The notes under the pieces were generated by a model. That model made no database searches and had not been told where the DNA came from. It saw only the letters and a program-made list of their open reading frames with translations. A stretch of 17,062 bases of DNA from an uncultured Erysipelotrichaceae bacterium (GTDB lineage: Bacteria > Bacillota_I > Bacilli_A > Erysipelotrichales > Coprobacillaceae). A program made the translations under genes and the position numbers. Positions 6,783 through 13,814 of the stretch are shown piece by piece. The number at the start of each line of letters is the position of its first letter. Within the stretch, counting starts at the first letter, position 1. The stretch spans positions 1 through 17,062 of the forward strand of contig URQL01000015.1 in assembly GCA_900550005.1 (NCBI GenBank), written 5' to 3'.

Positions 6783-7022
6783 CTATTTTACATTTAAAAT
6801 TGTTGAATTGACTGGATCAACTTCTACTCTCATCCATTTATCTTTTAGAAAATCATTCAATATTTCTACAATATCTTCTATATTTGATGCTTTTCCATCT
6901 TGTCTTAATTCCATACCAGAAAAAGTACATCCACCAAGTGAATGGAGTGAATATTCAATTCCTTTTACTTTTAAAAGTTGGTTCATTTGAACTAAAGTAT
7001 TAAAATCGATTGTTTTTGCCAT
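6783..7022 (-). CDS. Unrecognised 79-aa protein downstream of rpiR
   Basis: Starts at an ATG preceded by AGAGGTAACTT, 14 bases after the rpiR stop, so it is translated from the same message. I do not recognise the family. The sequence is hydrophilic and compact, with LHSLGGCTFSGMEL in the middle (one Cys), a helix-like EDIVEILNDFLKDKW, and a strand-like end MRVEVDPVNSTILNV. No signal peptide, membrane segment or zinc motif is visible. The alpha/beta look and tight coupling to rpiR suggest a small cytoplasmic accessory protein, perhaps binding a ligand or partner; no function is claimed. The correct ribosome site and the terminator-like repeat after its stop support a real gene. Confidence 0.75.
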   Translation of the reverse strand: MAKTIDFNTLVQMNQLLKVKGIEYSLHSLGGCTFSGMELRQDGKASNIEDIVEILNDFLKDKWMRVEVDPVNSTILNVK

Positions 7023-7036
7023 AAGTTACCTCTTTT

Positions 7037-7888
7037 CTATTTTTTTGTATGTGATTGTTTTACTTTACCGTTTTTTATTTGTTTATTTTTTTGATAATTT
7101 AAAGAATAGACTAGGGAATACACAACGTTTAGTAAATAATCAATAGCAATTTGTGAATAAAATGTAGCAATGCTATCAATAGGATCTTCTAAATCTGGAA
7201 AAGTTAAAGTATAATTTGCTTCCTTTACAAGTAAAGAAGAAGGATTTGCACTTAAAGCAATAATCGGTGTTTGATTTCTTTTTAATAAATGCATGTAATA
7301 ATCATAATTATTTGTTCCACCTGAATAAGAAACAAACATTGCACAATCTTTACTCGTTGAATTTGAACAATAATAAGCATCTTCGCCTAAAGAAGAAGCA
7401 TCGATCACTTGTTTACCAATCTTCAACATTTTATTTTTAAAACTTAAACTACGAATATACGAATCCCCTTTAGCGAACAAATAAATATGATTTGCCTCAT
7501 TTAAGACTTTAGCAATTCGATTCATTTCATAATGATCTAAATTTTGATAACAACTTTCCACTGTTGTTTTAGTTAACATAGTTAAATTATTAGCTACTTC
7601 CATTGCATTTTCATGAATACTAAAAGGATAATTCACATCAACTCGTGTTTTACTTTGACGATATTTTTCTAAATCACGGGTAAATGTTACTTTAAAATCA
7701 CGAAATCCTTCTAAGCCAAGCTTTTTACATAAACGTATAATAACTGGATTTGAAGAAGCTGTCTTTAAAGCCAATTCATGAATCGTTAAATGACTAATTT
7801 CATCACGATGATCAAGGATATAATCCACAATTATTCTTTCTGTAGGTGAAAATTTTTCATTTTCTAATAATTGATTAATAACATTCAT
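7037..7888 (-). CDS. RpiR/MurR-family transcriptional regulator (HTH + SIS)
   Basis: A 283-aa regulator. Residues 1-75 are the HTH_6 domain: FSPTERIIVDYILDHRDEI, LTIHELALKTASSNPVIIRL and GLEGFRDFKV are typical. About 125-255 are a sugar-isomerase (SIS) domain with FAKGDS at 138-143 and the phosphosugar-binding SYSGGT (187-192). The family senses phosphorylated sugars or related metabolites and represses or activates adjacent catabolic genes. Ribosome site AAAGGAGTGG. It is divergent from the VOC-dehydrogenase-UPF0303 operon (164 bases between starts) and cotranscribed with the 79-aa gene; the neighbouring permease-ucpA operon may also be a target. The C-terminal 20 residues are Lys/Asn/Gln-rich and look disordered. 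Confidence 0.93.
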   Translation of the reverse strand: MNVINQLLENEKFSPTERIIVDYILDHRDEISHLTIHELALKTASSNPVIIRLCKKLGLEGFRDFKVTFTRDLEKYRQSKTRVDVNYPFSIHENAMEVANNLTMLTKTTVESCYQNLDHYEMNRIAKVLNEANHIYLFAKGDSYIRSLSFKNKMLKIGKQVIDASSLGEDAYYCSNSTSKDCAMFVSYSGGTNNYDYYMHLLKRNQTPIIALSANPSSLLVKEANYTLTFPDLEDPIDSIATFYSQIAIDYLLNVVYSLVYSLNYQKNKQIKNGKVKQSHTKK

Positions 7889-7908
7889 AGTTCCACTCCT
7901 TTAAATGT

Positions 7909-7914
7909 ATTATA
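7909..7914 (-). promoter_or_regulatory. -10 element of the rpiR promoter
   Basis: A perfect TATAAT on the minus strand, 20 bases from the rpiR start; no good -35 is seen (TGAACT at 17-base spacing is poor). Such a weak -35 would fit a regulated promoter. Confidence 0.5.
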
Positions 7915-7973
7915 CCTTATTTTGTACTTTTAGTTCATAATCTTTTCATGTTTTTGATGATAAATACGTATCT

Positions 7974-7999
7974 TAGTTTCTATTTTAAAGTGAAAGCTA
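7974..7999. promoter_or_regulatory. Candidate operator in the rpiR / VOC divergent region
   Basis: TAGTTTC (7974-7980), 11 bases, GAAAGCTA (7992-7999): an imperfect dyad with one bulged base, lying between the two divergent start codons. RpiR proteins often bind dyads in such gaps. I could not define a convincing plus-strand promoter for the VOC operon. Confidence 0.3.
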
Positions 8000-8052
8000 A
8001 AGAAATATTAATATCTATGTTAAAGTTAGGATAGAACAGGAGGGATATTTAA

Positions 8053-8529
8053 ATGAAATACAATAGTATTATGCACATTGCTTTTTACACAGACAAACTT
8101 AATGAAATGATTGATTTTTACACAAAAAAATTAGGTGGGACTTTAAAAACGGTCGTACGCTATGATGTTTATGCATCCCGTGATGATCGGCCAGCCATGA
8201 AAAAAATCGCAAAAGAAGATCCTAACCGTATTTTTAATGCCTACATTGAATTAGCACCTCTCCAATTCATTGAACTCTTCCCAGCGTATGAAGGACAAAA
8301 GGACTTTACTGAATTTAATGAACATAAAGGCTATTCTCATTTTGCTTTAATCGTTGATGATATTTATGAAGCTAGAAAAGAACTTGAAATTAATGGCATT
8401 GTTTTTGATACACAAATATCAAAAGGGACAAGTGAAACTTATCAAATGTGGACAAGAGATCCAGATGGAAATCGATTTGAAATTATGCAATTTACACCAA
8501 ATTCAATTCAAGTGAAAGGAAATATTTAA
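8053..8529 (+). CDS. VOC superfamily protein (glyoxalase/dioxygenase fold)
   Basis: A 158-aa protein, starting at the ATG after AGGAGGG. Two beta-alpha-beta-beta-beta halves: IMHIAFYTDKLNEMIDFYTK with GG at 28-29, and GYSHFALIVDDIYEARKELE followed by WTRDPDGNRFEIMQF. The four positions used for metal binding in glyoxalase I-type folds are occupied: His8, Glu74 (FIEL), His96 and Glu143. This suggests a metal-dependent isomerase, lyase or epimerase, not a purely binding protein. The reaction is unknown. First gene of a tight plus-strand operon with a Gfo/Idh/MocA dehydrogenase 1 base downstream, so both probably act on the same or successive small oxo or hydroxy compounds. Confidence 0.9.
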   Translation: MKYNSIMHIAFYTDKLNEMIDFYTKKLGGTLKTVVRYDVYASRDDRPAMKKIAKEDPNRIFNAYIELAPLQFIELFPAYEGQKDFTEFNEHKGYSHFALIVDDIYEARKELEINGIVFDTQISKGTSETYQMWTRDPDGNRFEIMQFTPNSIQVKGNI

Positions 8530-8530
8530 T

Positions 8531-9520
8531 ATGAAACTCGGAATTATCGGTTCAGGTACAATCGTACAAGAATTTTTACCTAAATTATGTAAATTAGAAG
8601 GCCTAGAAATCAAAGGAATTCAAGGTGTTACTTCACAACTAGATAACATTAAAAAATTATGTAATGAAAATAATGTAAAACTTGCTACAGATTCATTTGA
8701 TACGTTACTACAAAGTGGCATTGATACACTTTATGTGGCTGTACCTAACGCATTACACTTTGAATATTGTAAAAAAGGGTTAGAAAACGGAATGAATATC
8801 ATTGTTGAAAAACCAATGACAAGTAATGATCATGAAGCAAAAGAACTTGCTAAAATAGCAAAAGAAAGAGGTTTATTTTTATTTGAAGCGATCACGACTT
8901 TATATCTAGGTAACTATAAAAAAATTAAAGAATGGTTGCCACGTATTGGAGATATAAAAATCGTACAAAGTCAATACAGTCAATATTCAAGACGTTATGA
9001 TACCTTTCAAAAAGGTGAAATCTTACCTGTTTTTGATCCTAAATATTCTGGGGGAGCTTTAATGGATTTAAACCTTTATAATCTTCATTATGTCATGGGG
9101 TTATTTGGTAAACCAGAAAATTATCACTATTACCCTAATATTGAAAAAAACATTGATACAAGTGGAATGCTTGTATTACAATATCCTAATTTTGTTGCGC
9201 TTTGTTTAGCAGCTAAAGATTCTAAAGGAAGTGCTGGTGGTATTATCCAAGGAACAAAAGGATGTATTAAATCTGCTTTTCCACCGAATCTAGTAGGAGA
9301 AATTCGTTTAGAATTAAATGATGGCACGATAGAAACATTTGATGATCAAGAACAATTCCAACGTGTGATCCCAGAATTTAAAACATTTATTCAAGCCATC
9401 AATGATCATGATTTAGAATTTTGTTATAAACAATTAGATAAAAGTATCCAAGTATGTGAAGTTCAAACAGGTGCTAGATTACAAGCAGGGATCATTTTCC
9501 CAGGTGATCAAAATGTCTAA
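8531..9520 (+). CDS. Gfo/Idh/MocA family NAD(P)-dependent oxidoreductase
   Basis: A 329-aa protein of normal family length. N-terminal Rossmann fold with GIIGSGTI (4-11), LYVAVPNALH (67-76) and the signature EKP (93-95), whose Lys94 is the usual catalytic/cofactor-contact residue. The C-terminal alpha/beta substrate domain has SGGALMDLNLYNLHY (173-187), matching the GG..xD.G.Y..H motif that carries the catalytic His (here 186). Oxidises or reduces a sugar, inositol or hydroxy acid using NAD(P). Its ATG is one base after the VOC stop, with AAAGGA inside the previous gene, and its last 8 bases overlap the next gene: strong translational coupling. Substrate unknown. YSRRYDTFQKGEILPVFDP in the middle could shape the substrate pocket. 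Confidence 0.93.
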   Translation: MKLGIIGSGTIVQEFLPKLCKLEGLEIKGIQGVTSQLDNIKKLCNENNVKLATDSFDTLLQSGIDTLYVAVPNALHFEYCKKGLENGMNIIVEKPMTSNDHEAKELAKIAKERGLFLFEAITTLYLGNYKKIKEWLPRIGDIKIVQSQYSQYSRRYDTFQKGEILPVFDPKYSGGALMDLNLYNLHYVMGLFGKPENYHYYPNIEKNIDTSGMLVLQYPNFVALCLAAKDSKGSAGGIIQGTKGCIKSAFPPNLVGEIRLELNDGTIETFDDQEQFQRVIPEFKTFIQAINDHDLEFCYKQLDKSIQVCEVQTGARLQAGIIFPGDQNV

Positions 9521-10028
9521 TCCAATTTTTGACAAGTTTGCTTCTCACTTTACTTTAAGTGATTTACAAGAATTAGAAGCCATTGACCAAGCTTTTATCT
9601 TTGAACACTTTACTAGTTTAGATGCCTATCGTTTAGGACAAATCATTATTGATTTATCTTTACACTATACAGATCAAATCTCTTTAACAATTATTAGAGA
9701 AAGTGACCAACTTCCAATCTTTCAATTTGTAAATGATAAAAAAGCTATGCGTAATATTAATTTTGCAATGAAAAAACGAAATACCGTTTTATCTACTAAA
9801 CATAATAGTTTATGGGCTATGGCTAAAGCATCACAGGATCCATCCTTTACTCTTGAGGAGTCTTGTTTGCCCGTCGGGGGTTCATTTCCTGTTATTGTAA
9901 ATGATGAATTGATTGCAACCGTATCCGTTTCCGGTTTACACGAGGGTAAAGATTTTGATTTATTGTTTAATGCTTTTAAAATTTATTTTAATTGTTTTGA
10001 TTTAAATTATCATGGCTTTAAAATGTAA
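9513..10028 (+). CDS. UPF0303 / HbpS-like (heme-degrading domain) protein
   Basis: A 171-aa protein. The start is the ATG at 9513, with AGGTGATC just before it and an 8-base overlap with the dehydrogenase gene; a longer in-frame ATG at 9456 is rejected because it lies deep in that gene. The central and C-terminal parts, MKKRNTVLSTKHNSLW (86-101), GGSFPVIV (122-129) and ATVSVSGL (135-142), match the UPF0303 branch of the GlcG/HbpS fold, where Arg/Lys and His residues lie in the same order. Database members are often labelled heme-degrading, but here the context is sugar or acid metabolism, and family members such as GlcG occur in glycolate loci. I would treat it as a cofactor- or small-ligand-binding accessory of the operon. 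Last gene before the terminator. Confidence 0.85.
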   Translation: MSNPIFDKFASHFTLSDLQELEAIDQAFIFEHFTSLDAYRLGQIIIDLSLHYTDQISLTIIRESDQLPIFQFVNDKKAMRNINFAMKKRNTVLSTKHNSLWAMAKASQDPSFTLEESCLPVGGSFPVIVNDELIATVSVSGLHEGKDFDLLFNAFKIYFNCFDLNYHGFKM

Positions 10029-10058
10029 TATCTAGTTAAACTTACTAGATATTTTTTT
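10027..10058 (+). terminator. Rho-independent terminator of the VOC operon
   Basis: A 10-bp stem AATATCTAGT / ACTAGATATT (10027-10036 and 10044-10053), loop of 7, then a run of seven T. The stem begins within the stop codon of the UPF0303 gene. Confidence 0.9.
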
Positions 10059-10066
10059 GTTATAAT
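10058..10066 (+). promoter_or_regulatory. Extended -10 promoter of the AraC gene
   Basis: TGTTATAAT, a full extended -10, directly after the preceding terminator; ATG 10086 follows with AGAGGTGA as ribosome site. No clear -35. Confidence 0.6.
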
Positions 10067-10085
10067 GGTTTTAGAGGTGACAACA

Positions 10086-10978
10086 ATGAAAAACGCTTTT
10101 GAACTTTATTCTAAGAATCCCAATATACATAAATCTTTCCTTTTATTTATTTTAGATGTTAATCAAGATCAATGTTATCCTAAACGACAAAGATTTCATG
10201 AAATGCATTGGCATGATGAAATACAATTAACTTATGTTTTAGAAGGAGAAATAACGATTCGCACTTTAGATCAATCTTACACCGTTTCCAAAAATCAAGT
10301 CGTCTTTATTAATAAGCAGGTCCTACATATTCTTTTAGATAGTCAAAATGCGCATTATTTATCTTTTCCCAGAATCATTCATTTTATTTCAAGTGGAAAA
10401 GCTTAATCAAAAAATTAAAAACATTTTTATCAAATTCCACTGTTACGCTCTATCTTATTAAACAAGAAAGTCTTGTCCAACTTATTAAAGAACCAGATTC
10501 AATCTATTTACAAAAGGATAAAGAATATCAAATTTATGCTTGTTTAACACTTATTTTAAGTAAACTTTTAGATTTATTTTTTCCTTCTACCAAGCCAATT
10601 GAACATCATCAAAACATTTATATTCAACAATGTCTTGTCTATATTCATACACATTATCAAGAAGAAATTACTTTAAAAAAATTAGCTAACTATTGTCAAA
10701 TTAGTCCTGGTTATTTAGGTCGTTTATTTAAGTCAGTTTTAAATACCTCACCTTATGACTATTTAATTCAGTATCGTTTACAACAAAGTTTAAAATTACT
10801 CACATCAAAACAAAATAATATTACTGAAATAGCTATGAATGTTGGTTTTAATAGCGCTTCACATTTTATCCAATGTTTTAAAAAATATATGTCTATGATT
10901 ACAATAACAAAAACAACTTTTCAATATAATTTCAGCTATAAAACACTGACTTTTCAAAAAAAGTCTTCCCTAAAATGA
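10086..10978 (+). pseudogene. AraC-family regulator, frameshifted
   Basis: From ATG 10086, about 90 codons encode an AraC-type cupin: HEMHWHDEIQLTYVLEGE and a following VSKNQVVFINKQVLH strand, until the frame stops at 10404-10406. The family then resumes in another frame and is open to TGA 10976-10978: TFLSNSTVTLYLIKQESL, then the two HTH motifs, EEITLKKLANYCQISPGYLG and NITEIAMNVGFNSASHF, then CFKKY. A single lost base near the T4C3 run at 10364-10370 is the most economical repair; a shift in the A-rich run 10407-10420 is an alternative. The end after FKKY is also atypical (the usual .TP..YR is missing), which hints at further decay. Beyond the stop it overlaps the terminator of the opposite ABC operon. 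The regulator is likely inactive, unless this is a sequencing error or a programmed shift. Confidence 0.85.
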
Positions 10979-10990
10979 GGAAAGACTTTC
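10956..10990 (-). terminator. Rho-independent terminator of the ABC operon
   Basis: Stem AAAGTCTT-CC with GGAAAGACTTT (10960-10969 and 10979-10989), one bulged base, followed on the minus strand by seven T. The last ABC gene's stop (10970-10972) lies in the loop, and the AraC remnant ends inside it from the other side. Confidence 0.82.
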
Positions 10991-11731
10991 ATCTTCTTTA
11001 AAATAGTTAACTAAACGATTATGGAATTCTGCTTTTGTTAAAGTGTCTGTTTTAAAATCATCTTGAATCATACCATCTTTTAAATAGAGTACACGATGAG
11101 AATACATAGCACAATCTAAATCATGACTAACTTGAACAATCGTAATACCTTGATGGTTCAAATCAACTAATAAGTCTAAAATTGCTTTTTTATTTTGATA
11201 GTCTAAGTTTCCAGTTAGTTCATCAGCAACAATGATTTTAGGTTGATTAACCAATGCTCTAGCAATGACAACACGTTGTTGTTGTCCTCTTGAGCACTCT
11301 TTTACTTGTTTATCGAGTAAATCTTCAATTCCTACTTTTCTGGCAATCTCATGAATTTGGTCATTCATTTGATTTTCTGTTAATTTTTTTAAATAAAGAT
11401 AACTGGCAATATTGTCATATACGCTTAATTCTTCTAGTAAATAAAATTCTTGAAAGATAAATCCAATATTTTCTTGTCGACACTTAGCTAGTTGATACTC
11501 TAGCATTGAATCAATGGATTCATCATTTATTTTCACAATACCTTTAGTTGGTCGATCAAGTGAAGATAAAATATTTAGTAAGGTTGTTTTACCTGATCCA
11601 GATGGTCCTAATATAGTGACAAAATCTCCTTGTTCAATCGTTAAATCAATATTTTTTAAAACAACTTTACGATTTGTTCTATAAATACCAAAAGATTTTT
11701 CAATGCCTTTTAATTCAATAATTGCACTCAT
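10970..11731 (-). CDS. ABC transporter ATP-binding protein (second ATPase)
   Basis: A 253-aa nucleotide-binding subunit of the LolD/MacB/BceA type. Walker A GPSGSGKTT (42-50), Q-loop Gln94, signature CSRGQ (146-150) followed by QQR, Walker B IIVADE (166-171) with DELTGNLD, and switch His203. The signature departs from LSGGQ (Cys for Leu, Arg for the first Gly), as does DELTGN from DEPTGN, but the catalytic Glu171 and His203 are kept, so it should still hydrolyse ATP. ATG 11729-11731 with AGGTGG before it is preferred over upstream GTG codons. It lies one base after the permease stop. Together with the other ATPase and the FtsX permease it forms a membrane export or sensing complex; substrate unknown, likely a peptide or lipid-like molecule by family. 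Confidence 0.92.
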   Translation of the reverse strand: MSAIIELKGIEKSFGIYRTNRKVVLKNIDLTIEQGDFVTILGPSGSGKTTLLNILSSLDRPTKGIVKINDESIDSMLEYQLAKCRQENIGFIFQEFYLLEELSVYDNIASYLYLKKLTENQMNDQIHEIARKVGIEDLLDKQVKECSRGQQQRVVIARALVNQPKIIVADELTGNLDYQNKKAILDLLVDLNHQGITIVQVSHDLDCAMYSHRVLYLKDGMIQDDFKTDTLTKAEFHNRLVNYFKEDESLSSF

Positions 11732-11732
11732 A

Positions 11733-12992
11733 TTATTCACCACCTAGCTCATCAATGATTCGTAATCTCAATTTTAAAGACATAAAGTAAGAAATAAAAT
11801 AAACAACCATCACAACAATTAAATAAATACTATAATACTTCACTTGATTAAAAAGACAAATACCATAAAATAAAACAAATACAACATGGGTAAAATAAGC
11901 ATGATTGATTTCATGATTGATCATCTTTTTAATTTCTTTTAACCCATAACCTAATTCATGTAGATGTTTATATTGTCCCATCCAGAAATGTTGATTTTTC
12001 TTTTCCGTTAAATTAAGTAAAAATATACTCAATACCATAACAACAAAGAAGGTATAACTAAATACGATCACAAGGGCTTGATATTTAAGACTAGTATAAA
12101 TAAGTTGACTAAAGAATACTAAAGCGAATAATTGAATGCTTAATGCTTTTGAATGAATGATAATATCACGAGACATAAATGAAAGTTCAATCTTTTTAAA
12201 TGGATCAAATTGTTTTTTACGATAGCGTTCTAAACATTTAAAACAAAATGTGTTAAGCATTTTATAATACACAAGTGAACTGATTGCACCAATCATTAAA
12301 ATAGCTTTTGTTTCTTTGCTGTTAACTAATAAATAGCCCAGTATTATAAATAGAATAAAATAAATAAAGGAAGGAAACTTTAATTCACTAATAGGTAAAT
12401 CTTTATTTGTCGTATTCATTTCATTTAAAACATTAATTAAAGAAGTACGATAAACAAATCCCATTGTGGCTAGTAAAAGTCCTAGGATAATACAAATAAG
12501 TGAAATCAACACAAGACTAACCATTTCTAATGAAAAATGAAACAAAGACATTCTTAATTTTAAAATACTATTCAACAACAAAATAAATAATGGATTTATT
12601 ATGACAAAGAATACAAAACCTAATGGTATAGCAATTTTAAATAATTGCAAAATTTGATAAAAGATATATTGACTGATCTTATCAATATTTGCCCCACCCA
12701 GCATCAAGATCACTTCTTCTTTTTTCATTCGTTCGATAAATATTTGAAATAATAACCAAATAGCACAGCCAATTACAAGGATCATAACAATAGATAATAA
12801 AGAAAGAATATTTGTTGATAAATCAATACCTAATAATCTAAAACCTGTCGCTCTTGCTTTTAATTCTGGCAAATACGCCAAATTAAAATATTGAAAAAGA
12901 AGATATAAACAAAAAGCTAAACTAATAATAAAAGATTGATTTTGATTTTTATGTGTTAAATAATTCTTCTTTGAAAAATCATATTGATTCAT
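11733..12992 (-). CDS. FtsX-like ABC permease, about 10 membrane segments
   Basis: A 419-aa membrane protein with about ten hydrophobic segments. The cytoplasmic stretch ERMKKEEVILMLGGANIDKI resembles the coupling loop that FtsX/MacB/BceB permeases present to their ATPases (RRKEI...LGAS), and QYKHLHELGYGLKEIKKM near the end looks like a second copy, so this is a two-FtsX-module protein. Unlike BceB it lacks the large extracellular domain between helices 7 and 8: only short loops separate the helices. ATG 12990-12992 follows GAGGTGATC and overlaps the upstream ATPase by 14 bases; an in-frame start at 13013 would extend further into that gene and is less likely. Lies between two ATPase genes, an ATPase-permease-ATPase order. 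Direction and substrate are not shown; export or detoxification is likely. Confidence 0.85.
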   Translation of the reverse strand: MNQYDFSKKNYLTHKNQNQSFIISLAFCLYLLFQYFNLAYLPELKARATGFRLLGIDLSTNILSLLSIVMILVIGCAIWLLFQIFIERMKKEEVILMLGGANIDKISQYIFYQILQLFKIAIPLGFVFFVIINPLFILLLNSILKLRMSLFHFSLEMVSLVLISLICIILGLLLATMGFVYRTSLINVLNEMNTTNKDLPISELKFPSFIYFILFIILGYLLVNSKETKAILMIGAISSLVYYKMLNTFCFKCLERYRKKQFDPFKKIELSFMSRDIIIHSKALSIQLFALVFFSQLIYTSLKYQALVIVFSYTFFVVMVLSIFLLNLTEKKNQHFWMGQYKHLHELGYGLKEIKKMINHEINHAYFTHVVFVLFYGICLFNQVKYYSIYLIVVMVVYFISYFMSLKLRLRIIDELGGE

Positions 12993-13737
12993 AATGATCA
13001 CCTCGAGAAACATATTCTACTATTTGTTCATAAAAATCTTTTTGATTATGATTATTTTTAATTTGATGTACCAATTTTCCTTCATCTAAGAAATAAACTT
13101 TATCGCTATAGCTAGCAATTAATGGATCATGCGTAACAAGAAGGATCGTTGTATCTAATTGATTCAATTTTTGTAAATAAGACATCACCTGTTTTGCACT
13201 TTGTCGATCTAAATTTCCTGTTGGTTCATCCCCAATAACAAATAAAGGATGACTAAGTAAAGTTTGAATGATCGCTGCACGCTTTACTTGTCCACTAGAA
13301 CATTCATAAGGGTAGAAGTTTAAAATAGCATCAATATCTAATTCTTTAGCTAGTGCATGCACCCTTTTAATCCATTCTTTTTGATTTTTCTTATCCACTT
13401 CTACTTTCAACAAAATATTTTCCATAATAGTTAATGTATCTAGCATCGAATTTTCTTGATAAACATAGCCTATCTTTTCTTTAACAAACTTAGATAAGGT
13501 TTCATCATCTAAATCTTGTATTGATGTTTGATCAATCAACACTTGACCAGAAGTTGCAGACAAACTTCCACTTAAAATATTAATTAAAGTACTTTTCCCA
13601 CTTCCTGATTTTCCCATAATGCTTACAAATTCATTTTTCTCTATTTCCAAGGAAATATCTTTTAAAGCTGTAAAAGCATTGGGGCGATTTTCATTATAAA
13701 TTTTACTTACTTCTTTTAATTCAATGTAATGACTCAT
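12979..13737 (-). CDS. ABC transporter ATP-binding protein (first ATPase)
   Basis: A 252-aa subunit with Walker A GKSGSGKST (42-50), Q-loop Gln94, signature CSSGQ (146-150), Walker B LFVIGDE (165-171) with DEPTGNLD, and switch His203. Every motif falls at the same residue numbers as in the 253-aa ATPase downstream, so the two are paralogs and probably form a heterodimer. The signature is again non-canonical (CSSGQ for LSGGQ) and the following QQRV is VKRA, so one of the two ATP sites may be less active; that is inference. Ribosome site GGAGATGAT. First gene of the operon, 77 bases after the MerR stop, with its own promoter. Confidence 0.92.
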   Translation of the reverse strand: MSHYIELKEVSKIYNENRPNAFTALKDISLEIEKNEFVSIMGKSGSGKSTLINILSGSLSATSGQVLIDQTSIQDLDDETLSKFVKEKIGYVYQENSMLDTLTIMENILLKVEVDKKNQKEWIKRVHALAKELDIDAILNFYPYECSSGQVKRAAIIQTLLSHPLFVIGDEPTGNLDRQSAKQVMSYLQKLNQLDTTILLVTHDPLIASYSDKVYFLDEGKLVHQIKNNHNQKDFYEQIVEYVSRGDHYESI

Positions 13738-13767
13738 AATATCATCTCCATCTCTTTTCTTAATTTC

Positions 13768-13796
13768 ATTATAATCTAAATAATATTAATAATCAA
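13768..13796 (-). promoter_or_regulatory. Promoter of the ABC transporter operon
   Basis: Minus strand TTGATT (13791-13796), exactly 17 bases, TATAAT (13768-13773). The spacer and flanks are almost pure A/T with repeated ATTATT/AATAAT, which could host the neighbouring MerR regulator. No terminator is seen between merR and this promoter. Confidence 0.7.
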
Positions 13797-13814
13797 TAAT
13801 AATTAACCCTACTA

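Noticed and set aside
6757..6990. Plus-strand open frame of 77 aa
   Set aside because: Mostly antisense to the 79-aa gene, and it starts inside the inverted repeat; the minus-strand gene has the better ribosome site.
9130..9327. Minus-strand open frame of 65 aa
   Set aside because: Antisense within the Gfo/Idh/MocA gene, no ribosome site.
10065..10085. Upstream ATG as start of the AraC gene
   Set aside because: The codon overlaps the -10 element; ATG 10086 has the ribosome site.
13780..13810. AT-rich repeats between merR and the ABC operon as an origin or attachment site
   Set aside because: Short ATTATT/AATAAT repeats within a promoter; no DnaA boxes, repeats of fixed length or integrase nearby.
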